Assembly: GCF_003253995.1 (NCBI RefSeq)
Contig: NZ_QKZL01000024.1
Span: 13,138-53,054 of the forward strand
Length of the DNA stretch: 39,917 nucleotides
From: Palleronia aestuarii
Lineage (GTDB): Bacteria; Pseudomonadota; Alphaproteobacteria; Rhodobacterales; Rhodobacteraceae
Direction of reading: 5' to 3'
The first letter of the stretch is position 1. Every line of letters starts with the position of its first letter. Both the position numbers and the translations under genes were made by a program. This document shows, piece after piece, positions 7,860 through 16,861 of the stretch. The notes beneath the pieces were generated by a model. It saw nothing but the letters and a program-made list of their open reading frames with translations, did no database searches and had not been told where the DNA came from.

Positions 7860-8945
7860 TCAGGCAGGCAGAGTCCGGCCCTGAAGCCATCGCAGTCGGG
7901 TCATGTAGTAGGCGATGTTAGCCAGCGTGATCGCGGCCCTGGCGCGAGTTAGTCCGATCGTACGGATCGTCAGGCCCATGCGGGCCTTTTGCTGGGCGAA
8001 GACGTGCTCGACCATGGAGCGCACTGCCGACTTGCGGCCATTGGCGCGCGACGTTCTTTGCGGCGTCGGGCGGCTATGCGGCTTTTGCAATTTACCTAGC
8101 TGGTCATGCCATTGCCTTTCAGCCGAGAACTCGTTCTTGGCAGAGCGGTAGGCGCTGTCGGCCCAGACGTCTTGCGCGGTGTTGGCCATCTGGATCAGTC
8201 CCTCGCGCAGCCGTGTGCCGTCGTGCCTAGAGGCGTCCGTGACGAGTTGGCGCCGAAACACCCCGTGCATCCGGTCGATGCTGACATGCGACTTGTAGCC
8301 ATAGAGCGGGATCGCGATACCGACGGGCTTTGAGACATCCGCCCGCACCTTGGCCTTGCTGTACTTTACCGTCCAGCGACCATCGACATCCTTCTGTGCC
8401 GCCTTCGCAAGCTTGTCCGGCCAGATCTCCGAGGCGCACTTCCCCGCCTTGATCGCCGCCTTCTCACGGTCGGTGTTCCTCTGACGCGGCGCCGCCACCA
8501 GGCTCGTGCCCACGATCTGCCCGGAGCGCGTGATGAACCCCGCCTGGTTGATCGCCATGTCCATTTTGCTGAGGAGAGCGTCGAGCGCATTCGCCCGGAT
8601 GAACGCCTCGCGAAAGTCCCACAGCGTGTTCGCATCTGGCACCGCGTCCGCGATCCCGAGCCCGCAAAACCGCATTTAGCTCAACCGGTCCCTCACCATC
8701 TTCTCGGTCGCTTCCAGACTCAAACCGTGCAGGCTCTGCAGAACCAGCATCCGAAACTTAAGCACCACGGCCATCGCAGGACGCCCGTCTTTGATCCCGC
8801 GCGGCCTGCCCACCGCACGCTCCAGGATCGGCCGGAACCGCTCGATTTCCACCGTCCGGTTCAGCGTCTCCAGTGGGTCGCCCACCGCCGAGAACTCCTC
8901 GAGCCGATCCTCGATGCTCCAGAATCCCGTCTGCTTCGCCATCAC
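7860..8945 (-). pseudogene. IS5-family transposase interrupted by one stop codon
   Basis: Two frames in the same phase join at a single TAA (8676-8678). The upstream part (ATG 8945) has the IS5 N-terminus TGFWSIEDRLEEFSAVGDPLE and LHGLSLEATEKMVRDRLS; the downstream part restarts with MRFCGLGIADAVPDANTLWDFRE and runs to YYMTRLRWLQGRTLPA. In IS5 relatives the joint reads RLSWMRFCGL, so a Trp codon has become TAA. DDE landmarks are visible: LWDFRE, TDASRHDGT and SMVEHVFAQQK. The stretch SAERQWHDQLGKLQKPHSR looks out of frame compared with relatives, suggesting a local double shift. Probably inactive. Confidence 0.85.
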
Positions 8946-9040
8946 CGTCTCCTCGTGTCGAAGTCAGTGAATTATCACGAGCCTCCAAGGGATAGAGGTT
9001 TCCGGAGGCGTCCACCTCGCGACGCTAGCGCAACAGACGG

Positions 9041-9650
9041 TTAATCGGTGTTCGGTTCAGACCGCCCGGGAACCGTCCTGATCGTATGACTGTCGGTATT
9101 GAACATTTCCGGCTTGCCGTGGCCGCGGAGCGCGTCTTTGTGAGCCTCGGTGCAGAACTCGACGTCCATCGCGTTTGACGGTCGCCTGCCATGACCCTGC
9201 GGATGAACCAGTCCATAATCGAGACGAGGTAGAAAAATTATTGCCGCATGGGGATATAGGTGATGTCGGTGCACCAGACGTGGTTTGGCCGGTCGATCAG
9301 TAGACCCCGGAACAGAACGGATACTTGGGGTGCTCCGGGTGAGGCATAGTCGTGCGTGGCCGCTGATAGACGGCCCGTAGACCCATCCCGGCCATCAGCC
9401 ATCAGCCACCAGCTGCGCTTGCGCCCGGCGCAGTAGCCCTGGCTGCGCAGGGTCTCGCCATCTGACGGCTGTCATAGAACGGCGTCTCCATGAACTATGC
9501 GTCGATCAGCTTCGTCAGCGCCAGGTTCAGCGGGCTGTCGCCCTTACCCGGGCCATACCACGCGGACCGGCTGATACCGATCAGGACACATTGCCGGGTA
9601 ATCGACAGCGCCGGGTGGCGCGCCTCGATCATCTTACGCCTCCGGGCCAC
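9041..9650 (-). pseudogene. IS3-family OrfB remnant
   Basis: Read on the minus strand: RRKMIEARHPALSITRQCVLIGISRSAWYGPG (OrfB N-terminus), NLALTKLIDA, then in changing frames SRQMAR, the AVYQRP region, DRPNHVWCTDIT (first catalytic Asp), LDYGLVHPQGH, and DVEFCTEAHKDALRGHGKPEMFNTD (second Asp). It stops there; the block with the catalytic Glu is missing. At least four frame breaks. The gene carries a hairpin insertion at its 5' side (9668-9698). Confidence 0.75.
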
Positions 9651-9667
9651 ACTCACCGGCCGCGCGC

Positions 9668-9698
9668 CAGTGGGCAAGAACCAATGGCGCCCTCACTG
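9668..9698 (-). repeat. Hairpin element, copy 5 (loop-conserved family)
   Basis: Plus-strand arms CAGTGGGC and GCCCTCACTG pair over 8 bp with a 2-nt bulge around AAGAACCAATGGC (minus strand GCCATTGGTTCTT). It lies at the orfA/orfB junction of the IS3 remnant. The loop deviates at its last three positions. Confidence 0.65.
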
Positions 9699-9699
9699 A

Positions 9700-9956
9700 C
9701 TCGCCTTTGGCTGAACGATCACGTTCTACCACGAACTGGCCGATCTTGGCGTGCAGCTTCTCGATCTCGCCCTCTTTCTCGTCCGCCTCCGCCTTGCCCG
9801 ACATTCCCGCGAGTTCCTGCCGCTTCCAGGTGTTGATCAGAGCTGATGCACGCCGTGCTTCGCTACCAGCTCGGCAACCGTCATCTCACCACGGATCGCC
9901 TCGAGCGCCACCTTCGCCTCGAACTCGTCGCAGTAATCCTTTCGTTTGCCAGCCAC
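9700..9956 (-). pseudogene. IS3-family OrfA remnant
   Basis: A GTG at 9956 opens [35 protein letters not shown] (written here in short), the helix-turn-helix of OrfA. After one frameshift follow NTWKRQELAGMSGKAEADEK and EIEKLHAKIGQFVVERD, the coiled coil. The sequence at about 10000-10020 (GGATGCCCGAGTTCCGGGGA) is probably the right end of the element. Confidence 0.75.
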
Positions 9957-10083
9957 GCTGTTCGTCCCTGTGATCGTTGGCGGCAAGCTTGACCGGATGC
10001 CCGAGTTCCGGGGACCACATTACGGTTTCCGTGTCGTCTCAGGCAATTCGCTAAACTTTTCTCGTTCCGGCGCTCTCTCGGCA

Positions 10084-10118
10084 AATTGGTTGACCAATTC
10101 TCCGGCGTGTGCGAGATT
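10084..10118 (+). promoter_or_regulatory. GntR-type operator over the promoter of the GH2 gene
   Basis: AATTGGT-TG-ACCAATT (10084-10099) is a perfect 7-bp inverted repeat with a 2-bp spacer. It closely matches the TTGGT-N2-ACCAA operators of FadR-family GntR regulators such as UxuR/ExuR. A −35-like TTGACC (10090-10095) lies inside the palindrome, and 17 bp later a weak −10, GAGATT, follows (10113-10118). A bound repressor would block RNA polymerase. The obvious candidate is the GntR protein encoded at 13389-14120. This implies a leader of about 155 nt; I saw no riboswitch in it. Confidence 0.65.
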
Positions 10119-10279
10119 GATTCACGTGAGGAGAGAGCACAACCACCTCGACGGCACGGTCACGTTGTTCCCGTCGATGTCGCTCGATTCAGTGATGAGC
10201 CGCCATTCCCAAATCACCGGCAATCCGAAGGGAGTGCGGTCGTTGCGACGCTCATGATTTCCAGAAAGGGAGGAGAAGT

Positions 10280-13200
10280 ATGAATTACGGTGTAACGCGT
10301 GGTTATGCACCCGAAACGCGGATCGGACGGCAGCTAATCAATGTGGGTCTGTACAAACGGCTGATACTCACCGGCGGGTTGACGATCGGCATGGCCGGCA
10401 CCGGCGCGATTGCGCAGACTGTCGGTGATGCGGACAATGGTCGGCATCTCGAGGCCCTTCCGAACTGGCAGTTCACGACCGACGCAGTCGATCCTACGGA
10501 CGGTGCGGCATCATCGTCGGACGCGGAATGGACCGCGGTTACCCTGCCTCATACCTGGAACGCGCAGGACGGCAGCGATGGCGGTGACAATTATTATCGC
10601 GGCGATGGATGGTACAAGACCACCTTCGATGTCACCGAAAATCTGGGCGACCGACGCGTGTTCGTCCAAGTCGGTGCGGCCAACGAGATTGCCGAGGTGT
10701 TCGTGAACGGCACCCGTGTCGGCACGCATGCCGGCGGCTACAGCGCGTTCCGCTTCGACCTGACAGATGAGCTGGTGGAGGGTAGCAACGACATTGCGAT
10801 CAAGGTGAACAACGCACCGCATCGCCTGCCCCCCATAGATGCTGATTTCACCTTCTTCGGCGGTCTTTATCGCAGCGTGGCGTTGGTGGAAGTCGCGCCT
10901 GTGCATGTCGATCTGACCGATTTCGGTGGTCCGGGCGTTTATCTGACGACCGAGAGCGTCACCGACGACGCAGCCGAGGTCGCGGCGCGGGTCAAACTGG
11001 CGAATGACGGCGACGATGAGCGTCGTGTGACCCTGCGAGTGCAGGTGTTCGACGATGGAGACGCCGTCGTGGCGGAGGCCGAGAACGCTGTCACGCTCGC
11101 TACCGGGGCTCGGGAGGAGAGGACCCTGGAGCTTTCCATTTCCGACCCGAGGCTTTGGCAGGGGCGCGCGGATCCGTATCTCTACCGCGCCGTCACGACC
11201 TTGGTGGATACTGACGGCAACGTCCTCGACGAGGTGACCGAACCGCTCGGCGTTCGCGAAATCGAGATCGACCCGCAGGACGGGTTCCTCCTGAACGGCG
11301 AGTCCATGCCCCTGCGCGGGGTCAGCTACCACCAGGACGTGGAAGGCGCGGGTTTTGCGGCCACGGACGATCAGAAGCGCCGCGATTTCGGCATCATGGA
11401 CGAGTTGGGAGCCAATTCCGTCCGGCTGGCCCACTACCAGCACAGCCGCAGCGTCTACGATCTGGCCGATGAATTCGGCATGGTCGCCTGGGCCGAGGTT
11501 CCGGTCATCAGCGAGGTCGACCTGACGGATGCCTACGCGCAGAACGCTCGTCAGCAGATGCAGGAACTCATCCGCCAGAACTACAATCACCCCTCGATCG
11601 CGGTCTGGGGGATCTGGAACGAGGTTTCCCTGCAAAGCGCCAGCGACGTGTCATCGCTCCTGACCGATCTGAATGCACTGGCCAAGGCGGAAGACCCGTC
11701 CCGGCCGACCACCGCCGCCGTTCTGGGCCGGCTTGGTCCCGAGGAGCCGGTGATGAACATCACCGACACCGTCGGTCAGAACCTCTATTTCGGCTGGTAC
11801 TACGGCAACCCGACCGGGGACCTCGGGGCATGGCTGGACGAACTGCATGCCGCAGCACCCGATCTTCCCATCGGCGTCAGCGAATACGGCGCCGGCGCCG
11901 GCCCCTCGATCCAGGCGGAGACGACGGTTCAGCAGGATCACACCGAGACCTATCAGGCCGATTATCACGAAGAAGCCTATCTCCAGATGAAGGAACGTCC
12001 GTGGCTCTGGTCGACCTTCGTCTGGGCGATGTTCGACTTCGCATCCGATGCCCGCGACGAAGGCGAAGGCCCCGGTATCAACGACAAGGGCCTGGTGTCG
12101 CGCGACCGCGAGGTGCGGAAGGATGCCTTCTACTGGTACCAGGCCAACTGGAGCGAGGATCCCGTGCTCCACATGACCGGCAAGCGTCTGGTCGAACGTC
12201 AGCGCGGTGACGTCACCGTGGAGGTCTATTCGAACCTGCCGGAGGCCGAGCTGTTCCTGAACGGCACCTCGATGGGGGTCGTCGAGACCCCGGAGAGCGG
12301 TCGCCTCAACTGGAAAATCGAACTCTCCTCCGGCACGAACAGCCTCGAAGTGGTGGCCGTGGCCGATGGCGAAACCATCGCGGATACGGCGGAATGGGAG
12401 CTCGTCACCAACGACGACACGCTCCTGGTTTCTCGCCTGGTGGCTGTCGATGGCGAGGCGGACCGCGTCGTGAACCTGCCGTATGGCACCGTAATCGACG
12501 ACATGCCGGACCTGTTCGACCTCCCGTTCGGAGCAAGCTTCGAGTTCGGCGACCGGCCGGGCGACACTCCCCTCGCAGTCGGCGATACCTTCACGGTGGT
12601 CGCGCAGAATGGCGATCGTCGCGACTATACCGTTGCCGAGGGGGCACTGTCCGAAGGTCGTCGCGTTCAGGCCAATCGCGAAGGCGTGGGGGGTGGTCTG
12701 CCCGACGGCCCCGCTGCGCTTGCGGTGGATGGAGATGCGGAGTTTCCGACCGACATGACGGACGGAGGGTTCTGGCATACCCGGGACGTTCTGCAGATCC
12801 CGGCATGGATCAAGGTCGATCTGGGCGCCGAGTACTACGTCAGCGCAGTAGATGTCGCGTGGTTCGATCCGGACACGACGGTCGAGGGAACTGGCTCGAT
12901 GACCTATCGCGTCGACGCGGCGCCGGAAGAAGAACGGAGTTTCGCCGTCTTCAACGAGAGTTACGAGCCGGTTTTCGACGATCGCGAGACGGATGAGGAC
13001 GGTCGGACCCAAGACGACGTGGGGCAAGTAGCGCGGTACATCCGCGTGACGATCGACAGTTCCGATTACTACATGATGCGGGACGGCGAACCGTTCCAGA
13101 ATAAGGGCCTCACCGAGATGTCGGTCTATGGCGGTCTCGTTTACTCCGATGAACTCGACATCGACTATAGGGCCAAGACGATCCAGGCGGGCTCCCTGTC

Positions 13201-13330
13201 CGCAGAGGATGTGGCGGCCGAGTTGCAAACCATTGGGGATGGCAGCGACGTCGAAATCGTCGACGGGGCGATCGTGGTGACCGCCGGCGATGGGCAGCGC
13301 CGCGAGCGGTACGAGATCACGTCCGGCTGA
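10280..13330 (+). CDS. Exported glycoside hydrolase family 2 (beta-glycosidase)
   Basis: 1016 residues. It hydrolyses terminal beta-linked sugars; galactoside, glucuronide or another substrate cannot be separated by eye. Residues ~28-46 (KRLILTGGLTIGMAGTGAIAQ) form a signal peptide, so it acts in the periplasm or outside. Domains in order: jelly-roll sugar-binding domain (~65-205, with TLPHTWN and GWYKTTF), Ig-like domain (~210-330), TIM barrel (~335-620), a beta-rich domain (~635-710), and a C-terminal discoidin-like carbohydrate-binding module (~780-960). The catalytic acid/base is Glu448 in GIWNEVS and the nucleophile Glu535 in GVSEYGAG. The ATG at 10280 follows GGGAGGAGAAG. A strong terminator follows, so it is transcribed alone. 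The upstream operator ties it to the adjacent GntR gene. Confidence 0.92.
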   Translation: MNYGVTRGYAPETRIGRQLINVGLYKRLILTGGLTIGMAGTGAIAQTVGDADNGRHLEALPNWQFTTDAVDPTDGAASSSDAEWTAVTLPHTWNAQDGSDGGDNYYRGDGWYKTTFDVTENLGDRRVFVQVGAANEIAEVFVNGTRVGTHAGGYSAFRFDLTDELVEGSNDIAIKVNNAPHRLPPIDADFTFFGGLYRSVALVEVAPVHVDLTDFGGPGVYLTTESVTDDAAEVAARVKLANDGDDERRVTLRVQVFDDGDAVVAEAENAVTLATGAREERTLELSISDPRLWQGRADPYLYRAVTTLVDTDGNVLDEVTEPLGVREIEIDPQDGFLLNGESMPLRGVSYHQDVEGAGFAATDDQKRRDFGIMDELGANSVRLAHYQHSRSVYDLADEFGMVAWAEVPVISEVDLTDAYAQNARQQMQELIRQNYNHPSIAVWGIWNEVSLQSASDVSSLLTDLNALAKAEDPSRPTTAAVLGRLGPEEPVMNITDTVGQNLYFGWYYGNPTGDLGAWLDELHAAAPDLPIGVSEYGAGAGPSIQAETTVQQDHTETYQADYHEEAYLQMKERPWLWSTFVWAMFDFASDARDEGEGPGINDKGLVSRDREVRKDAFYWYQANWSEDPVLHMTGKRLVERQRGDVTVEVYSNLPEAELFLNGTSMGVVETPESGRLNWKIELSSGTNSLEVVAVADGETIADTAEWELVTNDDTLLVSRLVAVDGEADRVVNLPYGTVIDDMPDLFDLPFGASFEFGDRPGDTPLAVGDTFTVVAQNGDRRDYTVAEGALSEGRRVQANREGVGGGLPDGPAALAVDGDAEFPTDMTDGGFWHTRDVLQIPAWIKVDLGAEYYVSAVDVAWFDPDTTVEGTGSMTYRVDAAPEEERSFAVFNESYEPVFDDRETDEDGRTQDDVGQVARYIRVTIDSSDYYMMRDGEPFQNKGLTEMSVYGGLVYSDELDIDYRAKTIQAGSLSAEDVAAELQTIGDGSDVEIVDGAIVVTAGDGQRRERYEITSG

Positions 13331-13351
13331 CTTCGAACGACGCGACAACGA

Positions 13352-13377
13352 CTCCCGCCCTGCCGGGCGGGAGTTTT
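13352..13377. terminator. Rho-independent terminator between convergent genes
   Basis: CTCCCGCCC-TG-CCGGGCGGGAG makes a strong GC stem, followed by TTTT on the plus strand. It lies 22 bp after the GH2 stop and 12 bp before the end of the convergent GntR gene, and may serve both. Confidence 0.85.
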
Positions 13378-13388
13378 CATGTCGACGG

Positions 13389-14120
13389 TCACGCCTTGAG
13401 GGTAACCGGTTCGAACTGATGCCCGTCGAAGGCCGGATCGTCGACATCCGACAGGGTCATCAACGTACTTCGTACATTGCCCAGATGCATCCACATGGCC
13501 TGCCGCGCACCGCCCCGATCGCGGTTCTGCAAGGCCGACAGGATGGTTTGGTGATCGGCCAGCCACGCCTGACGGTAGGTCGTCTCGAAAATGCGGCTGT
13601 GCAGCTTCGCCCACATCGGGCTGCGTTCCCGGCGGCGCCACAGATCTTCGACGACATCGATCAGGACGGAATTCTGCGTCGCCGCGGCGATCAGGCGATG
13701 GAACTGTCGATCCCCTTGATAATTTCCAGACCCCGACTCGAGGTCCGCACGCTCCATCCTCAAGGCCTCGCGCATACGCTGGATATCGGCATCGGTGACT
13801 TTGCTGGCAGCGAATTCGGCAATATCGGCTTCCAGCAGCTGACGAGCCTGCAACAGCTCGAACGGACCGACATCGTCCCGTAATTCGGTGCTGGGCATGG
13901 GAGAACTCGTGCGGATATAGATGCCCGAGCCTTTCCGAACCTCGACCACCCCCTCGATTTCGAGAAGTATCAGTGCCTCACGAACCAAGGATCGCGGCAC
14001 GTTCAGGCGGTCGGACAGGGCGCGCTCCGGCATCATCCGCGCACCATCTGCCAGACCTTCCGTCCGGATCAGGTCTCGGATCGCCTCCGCTACTTCCTGA
14101 TACCTTCGTCCCGTTGGCAC
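13389..14120 (-). CDS. GntR-family (FadR/FCD subfamily) transcriptional regulator
   Basis: 243 residues. The N-terminal winged helix reads YQEVAEAIRDLI…ALSDRLNVPRSLVREALILLEIEGVVEVRKGSGIYI, a classic FadR-type DNA reader. The C-terminal half (~95-235) is the all-helical FCD ligand domain, with the metal-coordinating Asp/His pattern suggested by DRQFHRLIAAATQN and SRIFETTYRQAWLADHQTILSAL. Such regulators usually bind organic or sugar acids and leave the operator on binding. It converges on the GH2 gene, and the operator before that gene matches its subfamily; the TRAP carboxylate importer on its other side is a second likely target. Start ATG at 14120. Confidence 0.9.
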   Translation of the reverse strand: MPTGRRYQEVAEAIRDLIRTEGLADGARMMPERALSDRLNVPRSLVREALILLEIEGVVEVRKGSGIYIRTSSPMPSTELRDDVGPFELLQARQLLEADIAEFAASKVTDADIQRMREALRMERADLESGSGNYQGDRQFHRLIAAATQNSVLIDVVEDLWRRRERSPMWAKLHSRIFETTYRQAWLADHQTILSALQNRDRGGARQAMWMHLGNVRSTLMTLSDVDDPAFDGHQFEPVTLKA

Positions 14121-14807
14121 AACCCATCCTGTTCGGGTCTTGGAATGGACACCGATCCTACCGCATTCGAGTTGTCCATCATGCTGTTCGAGCAGGCCGT
14201 GTCAAACACACGGCACATCGGATCGCGCAGACGGGCGTTCGTTACGGGAGGGCAAGTTCCTCGCCGTGTAGTCGGGAGGTATCGGTCTGCTCATGCATCC
14301 CGCTAACCATGCCGGATCAACGGATCGTATCCCGCTCGGAATTTTGTCGACAGGGCCGGGCGCACGGAGAACGGACGGTGGCTCCTACCAAACGATAATC
14401 TGGTCGCCGTTGGCTACCTGAAAGCGCAAGGCCGCGTCGCGGCTCTTGCGCTCAAGCGGAGCTTCGATGACACCGGCTGGCAACCGCTCAGCGGTCGGTG
14501 CTGTGTGAGCTGCGTGTGGGCGCCGCTCATCGATTGCTGCTGTTGAAGTAGCTCTTGAATGCCCGTTTAACCGATGCATCGCCGTCGTGGTTGTGGTTTC
14601 CTGCCGATTTCGACGAGCTATTCAGGGTCATCGTAGTCGGGTCGGGATTGACCTCCCGGCGTTGAGAGGCCTTGAGTGTGCCATGATTGACCACGACCAC
14701 CCTGCCCCAATGAATGACGCCCCTACGGCACCCGGTTGTCCGCCGCGACGAGGGAGAGCCTCACGGGGCCGACATGTCGCGTGTGTCGTGCCCGGACGGG
14801 CGGCACG
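14121..14807. other. Intergenic stretch without a recognisable gene
   Basis: About 690 bp between the GntR gene and the TRAP genes. I see no convincing gene: the short open frames have atypical composition and no family match. It should hold the promoters for both flanking units. TTGACC (near 14690) with ATGAAT 17 bp later is one weak candidate for the TRAP operon. No second copy of the GntR operator was found. Its composition (less regular third-codon bias) suggests decayed DNA. Confidence 0.5.
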
Positions 14808-15302
14808 GTGAGACGCGCGATCCTGCAGGCAAGCGCGGCACTCGACCGACTGGCCCGGGCGATCTGCACCATGGCGGCGCTGGTGTTGGTAGCGACGATC
14901 CTCGGCAACGTGGTGGCGCGTTACGGCTTCGGGACGGGATCGATCGCCTTTCAGGATCTCGCGGGCTACGCCTTCGCGGTTTTCCTGATCTTCTCGATCC
15001 CGGTCTGCATGGCGCAGGGCGGGCATGTCCGCGTCGAGGTGATTTCGGAGCGCCTGTCGCCACGTTATCTCAGGTCGGTGGACATGCTCGCACTGATCGC
15101 GTTCCTGATCCCGGCCTTCGGGCTCCTCGTTTGGGCATGGTGGCCGACGCTGTCCTACTCCTGGTCGATCCTGGAGGCCTCGGTCGAGACCGGTGGGCTG
15201 CCGGGGCTGTTCCTGGTCAAGACCGCGCTTCCCGTTGCCTCCGTGCTGATGATCGTCCAGGGCATTGCGGCGGTGATCGGACCGGGGACGACGGGGGAGT
15301 GA
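14808..15302 (+). CDS. TRAP transporter small permease (DctQ type)
   Basis: 164 residues with four membrane helices: CTMAALVLVATILGNVVARY, AGYAFAVFLIFSIPVCMAQG, MLALIAFLIPAFGLLVWAWW and FLVKTALPVASVLMIVQG. This is the standard DctQ fold that pairs with the large permease for sodium-driven uptake. I chose the GTG at 14808 (VRRAILQ) because the protein then has the family's usual length; a TTG at 14736 in the same frame would add 24 unlikely residues. Neither has a strong ribosome site. Its stop overlaps the start of the large permease (GTGA). Gene order small-large-binding protein differs from the classical dctPQM order. Confidence 0.87.
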   Translation: MRRAILQASAALDRLARAICTMAALVLVATILGNVVARYGFGTGSIAFQDLAGYAFAVFLIFSIPVCMAQGGHVRVEVISERLSPRYLRSVDMLALIAFLIPAFGLLVWAWWPTLSYSWSILEASVETGGLPGLFLVKTALPVASVLMIVQGIAAVIGPGTTGE

Positions 15303-16840
15303 TACTGCAGGAAATTTTTCTCGCGCTGATGATCGCGGGCCTCTTCACGGGCATTCTCGCGGGAATACCCGCCATGCTGGCGATCGCTGGCGTGCCGCTC
15401 GTCACCGCCCTCCTCGCGAGCGCCTTCGGGGCCTTCGACCTGAGCTATCTCAGCTTCTATCCCGCCCGGGTCTGGGGGGTGATGTCGAACAGCCTGCTCG
15501 TTGCGGTCCCGCTTTTCGTGCTGATGGGGGTGCTCCTGGAGCGCGCGCAGTTGGCCGAGAACATGCTACGTGTCCTCGGCCGGATGCTGGGGGGATCTGC
15601 GCGCGGCATGGCGCTGGCCGTGCTCCTCTTCAGCGCGATGATCGCGGCGGCGACGGGGATCATCGGCGCGACGGTCGTCATGCTCGTCCTGATCAGCCTG
15701 AAGCCCCTTCTCGATGCCGGAATACCGGCGCACCGGGCTAGCGGGCTGATCTGCGCCTGCGGCACGCTCGGCCAGATCATTCCGCCCTCGATCCTCCTGG
15801 TGCTCTTGGGCGACCAGGTGGGCAACACCTATCTCGAAGCGCAGCAACGGGCGGGCAACTTCGCCCCCATCCCGGTCTCAGTCGGCGATCTTTTCGCGGG
15901 CGCCCTTCTACCCGGACTGCTTCTCGTCACCCTCTTCGGGCTCTATCTCGCGGTCACCATCCGGCCTGCGCGCACGATCGTCATGCCGACGACGGCGGGC
16001 GTGTCGCGGCGCGAGGTCGCGACGACGTTCCTGCCGCCGATGCTCCTGATCCTGGCGGTGCTCGGCTCGATCCTCGCGGGCGTCGCGACCGCGACCGAGG
16101 CCGCGGGGCTCGGCGCCGTGGGCGCGCTTCTCATGGCGGCCTACACGTCGAACGCGTCGCGTGCGGCGCGGCTCCTGATCGCGGGAAGCGGCCTCGCCGC
16201 CTTCGCGCTCGTCGCGCTGCGCGTGGCGGGGCTGGGGCGCGCGGACCCGGGAAGCCTTGCCGGCGTGCTCGCCCTCCTCGCCGCCGCGCTGATCCTCGCG
16301 GGAACGCTGGCCGCCTCGATCCGAGCGTGGCGGACGGGCATGTTCCAGGCCGCGCTGCTCGAGACCACGAAGATCTCCGGCATGGTCTTCGGCATCGTCA
16401 TCGCCGCGTCCCTCCTCGCTCTGGTGTTTCGCGGCCTCGGCGGCGACCGGCTGGTCGAGACCTTCGCGGAAGGCTTTCCGGGCGGCGAGATCGGCACGCT
16501 CCTCATGATCCTCGGCGTCGTGTTCCTCCTGGGTTTCATCCTCGAGGCGGTGGAGATCATCTACATCGTCGTCCCGCTCCTCGGGCCGTCGGTGCTCTCG
16601 ACCGACATGTCTCCGGTCTGGTTCGCCGTGCTCCTGGCGATGAACCTGCAGACGAGTTTCCTGACGCCGCCCTTCGGCTTCGCCCTTTTCTACTTTCGCT
16701 CGACCGCACCGGGCAGCATCTCGACCGCACAGATCTACCGCGGCGTGATCCCCTACGTCATCCTGCAGCTCCTGGCCCTGGGGATCCTCTTCGCGATCCC
16801 CGGATTGGCGACATGGCTGCCGCAGGTCATATTCGGATAG
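15299..16840 (+). CDS. TRAP transporter large permease (DctM type)
   Basis: 513 residues, highly hydrophobic. It forms the sodium-coupled elevator channel with the DctQ subunit. DctM landmarks include IFLALMIAGLFTGILAGIP at the start, RGMALAVLLFSAMIAAATGIIGATVVMLVLI, CGTLGQIIPPSI, ATATEAAGLGAVGALLMAAY, and near the end NLQTSFLTPPFGFALFYF. It is about 80 residues longer than a typical 430-residue DctM because of an extra hydrophobic segment after AAYTSNASRAARLL (~residues 285-350), seen in the mannitol/chloroaromatic-type subclass. The start GTG overlaps the DctQ stop by 4 nt, which fixes it and implies coupled translation. Confidence 0.93.
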   Translation: MILQEIFLALMIAGLFTGILAGIPAMLAIAGVPLVTALLASAFGAFDLSYLSFYPARVWGVMSNSLLVAVPLFVLMGVLLERAQLAENMLRVLGRMLGGSARGMALAVLLFSAMIAAATGIIGATVVMLVLISLKPLLDAGIPAHRASGLICACGTLGQIIPPSILLVLLGDQVGNTYLEAQQRAGNFAPIPVSVGDLFAGALLPGLLLVTLFGLYLAVTIRPARTIVMPTTAGVSRREVATTFLPPMLLILAVLGSILAGVATATEAAGLGAVGALLMAAYTSNASRAARLLIAGSGLAAFALVALRVAGLGRADPGSLAGVLALLAAALILAGTLAASIRAWRTGMFQAALLETTKISGMVFGIVIAASLLALVFRGLGGDRLVETFAEGFPGGEIGTLLMILGVVFLLGFILEAVEIIYIVVPLLGPSVLSTDMSPVWFAVLLAMNLQTSFLTPPFGFALFYFRSTAPGSISTAQIYRGVIPYVILQLLALGILFAIPGLATWLPQVIFG

Positions 16841-16861
16841 CAACCCGGGAGGGACAGACCC

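Noticed and set aside
11651-13447. 598-codon open frame on the minus strand
   Set aside because: Antisense to the GH2 gene; no domain, no ribosome site; codon bias belongs to the other strand.
14385-14579. 64-codon minus-strand frame as a small gene
   Set aside because: No ribosome site, no family match, and neutral codon bias in a gene-free stretch.
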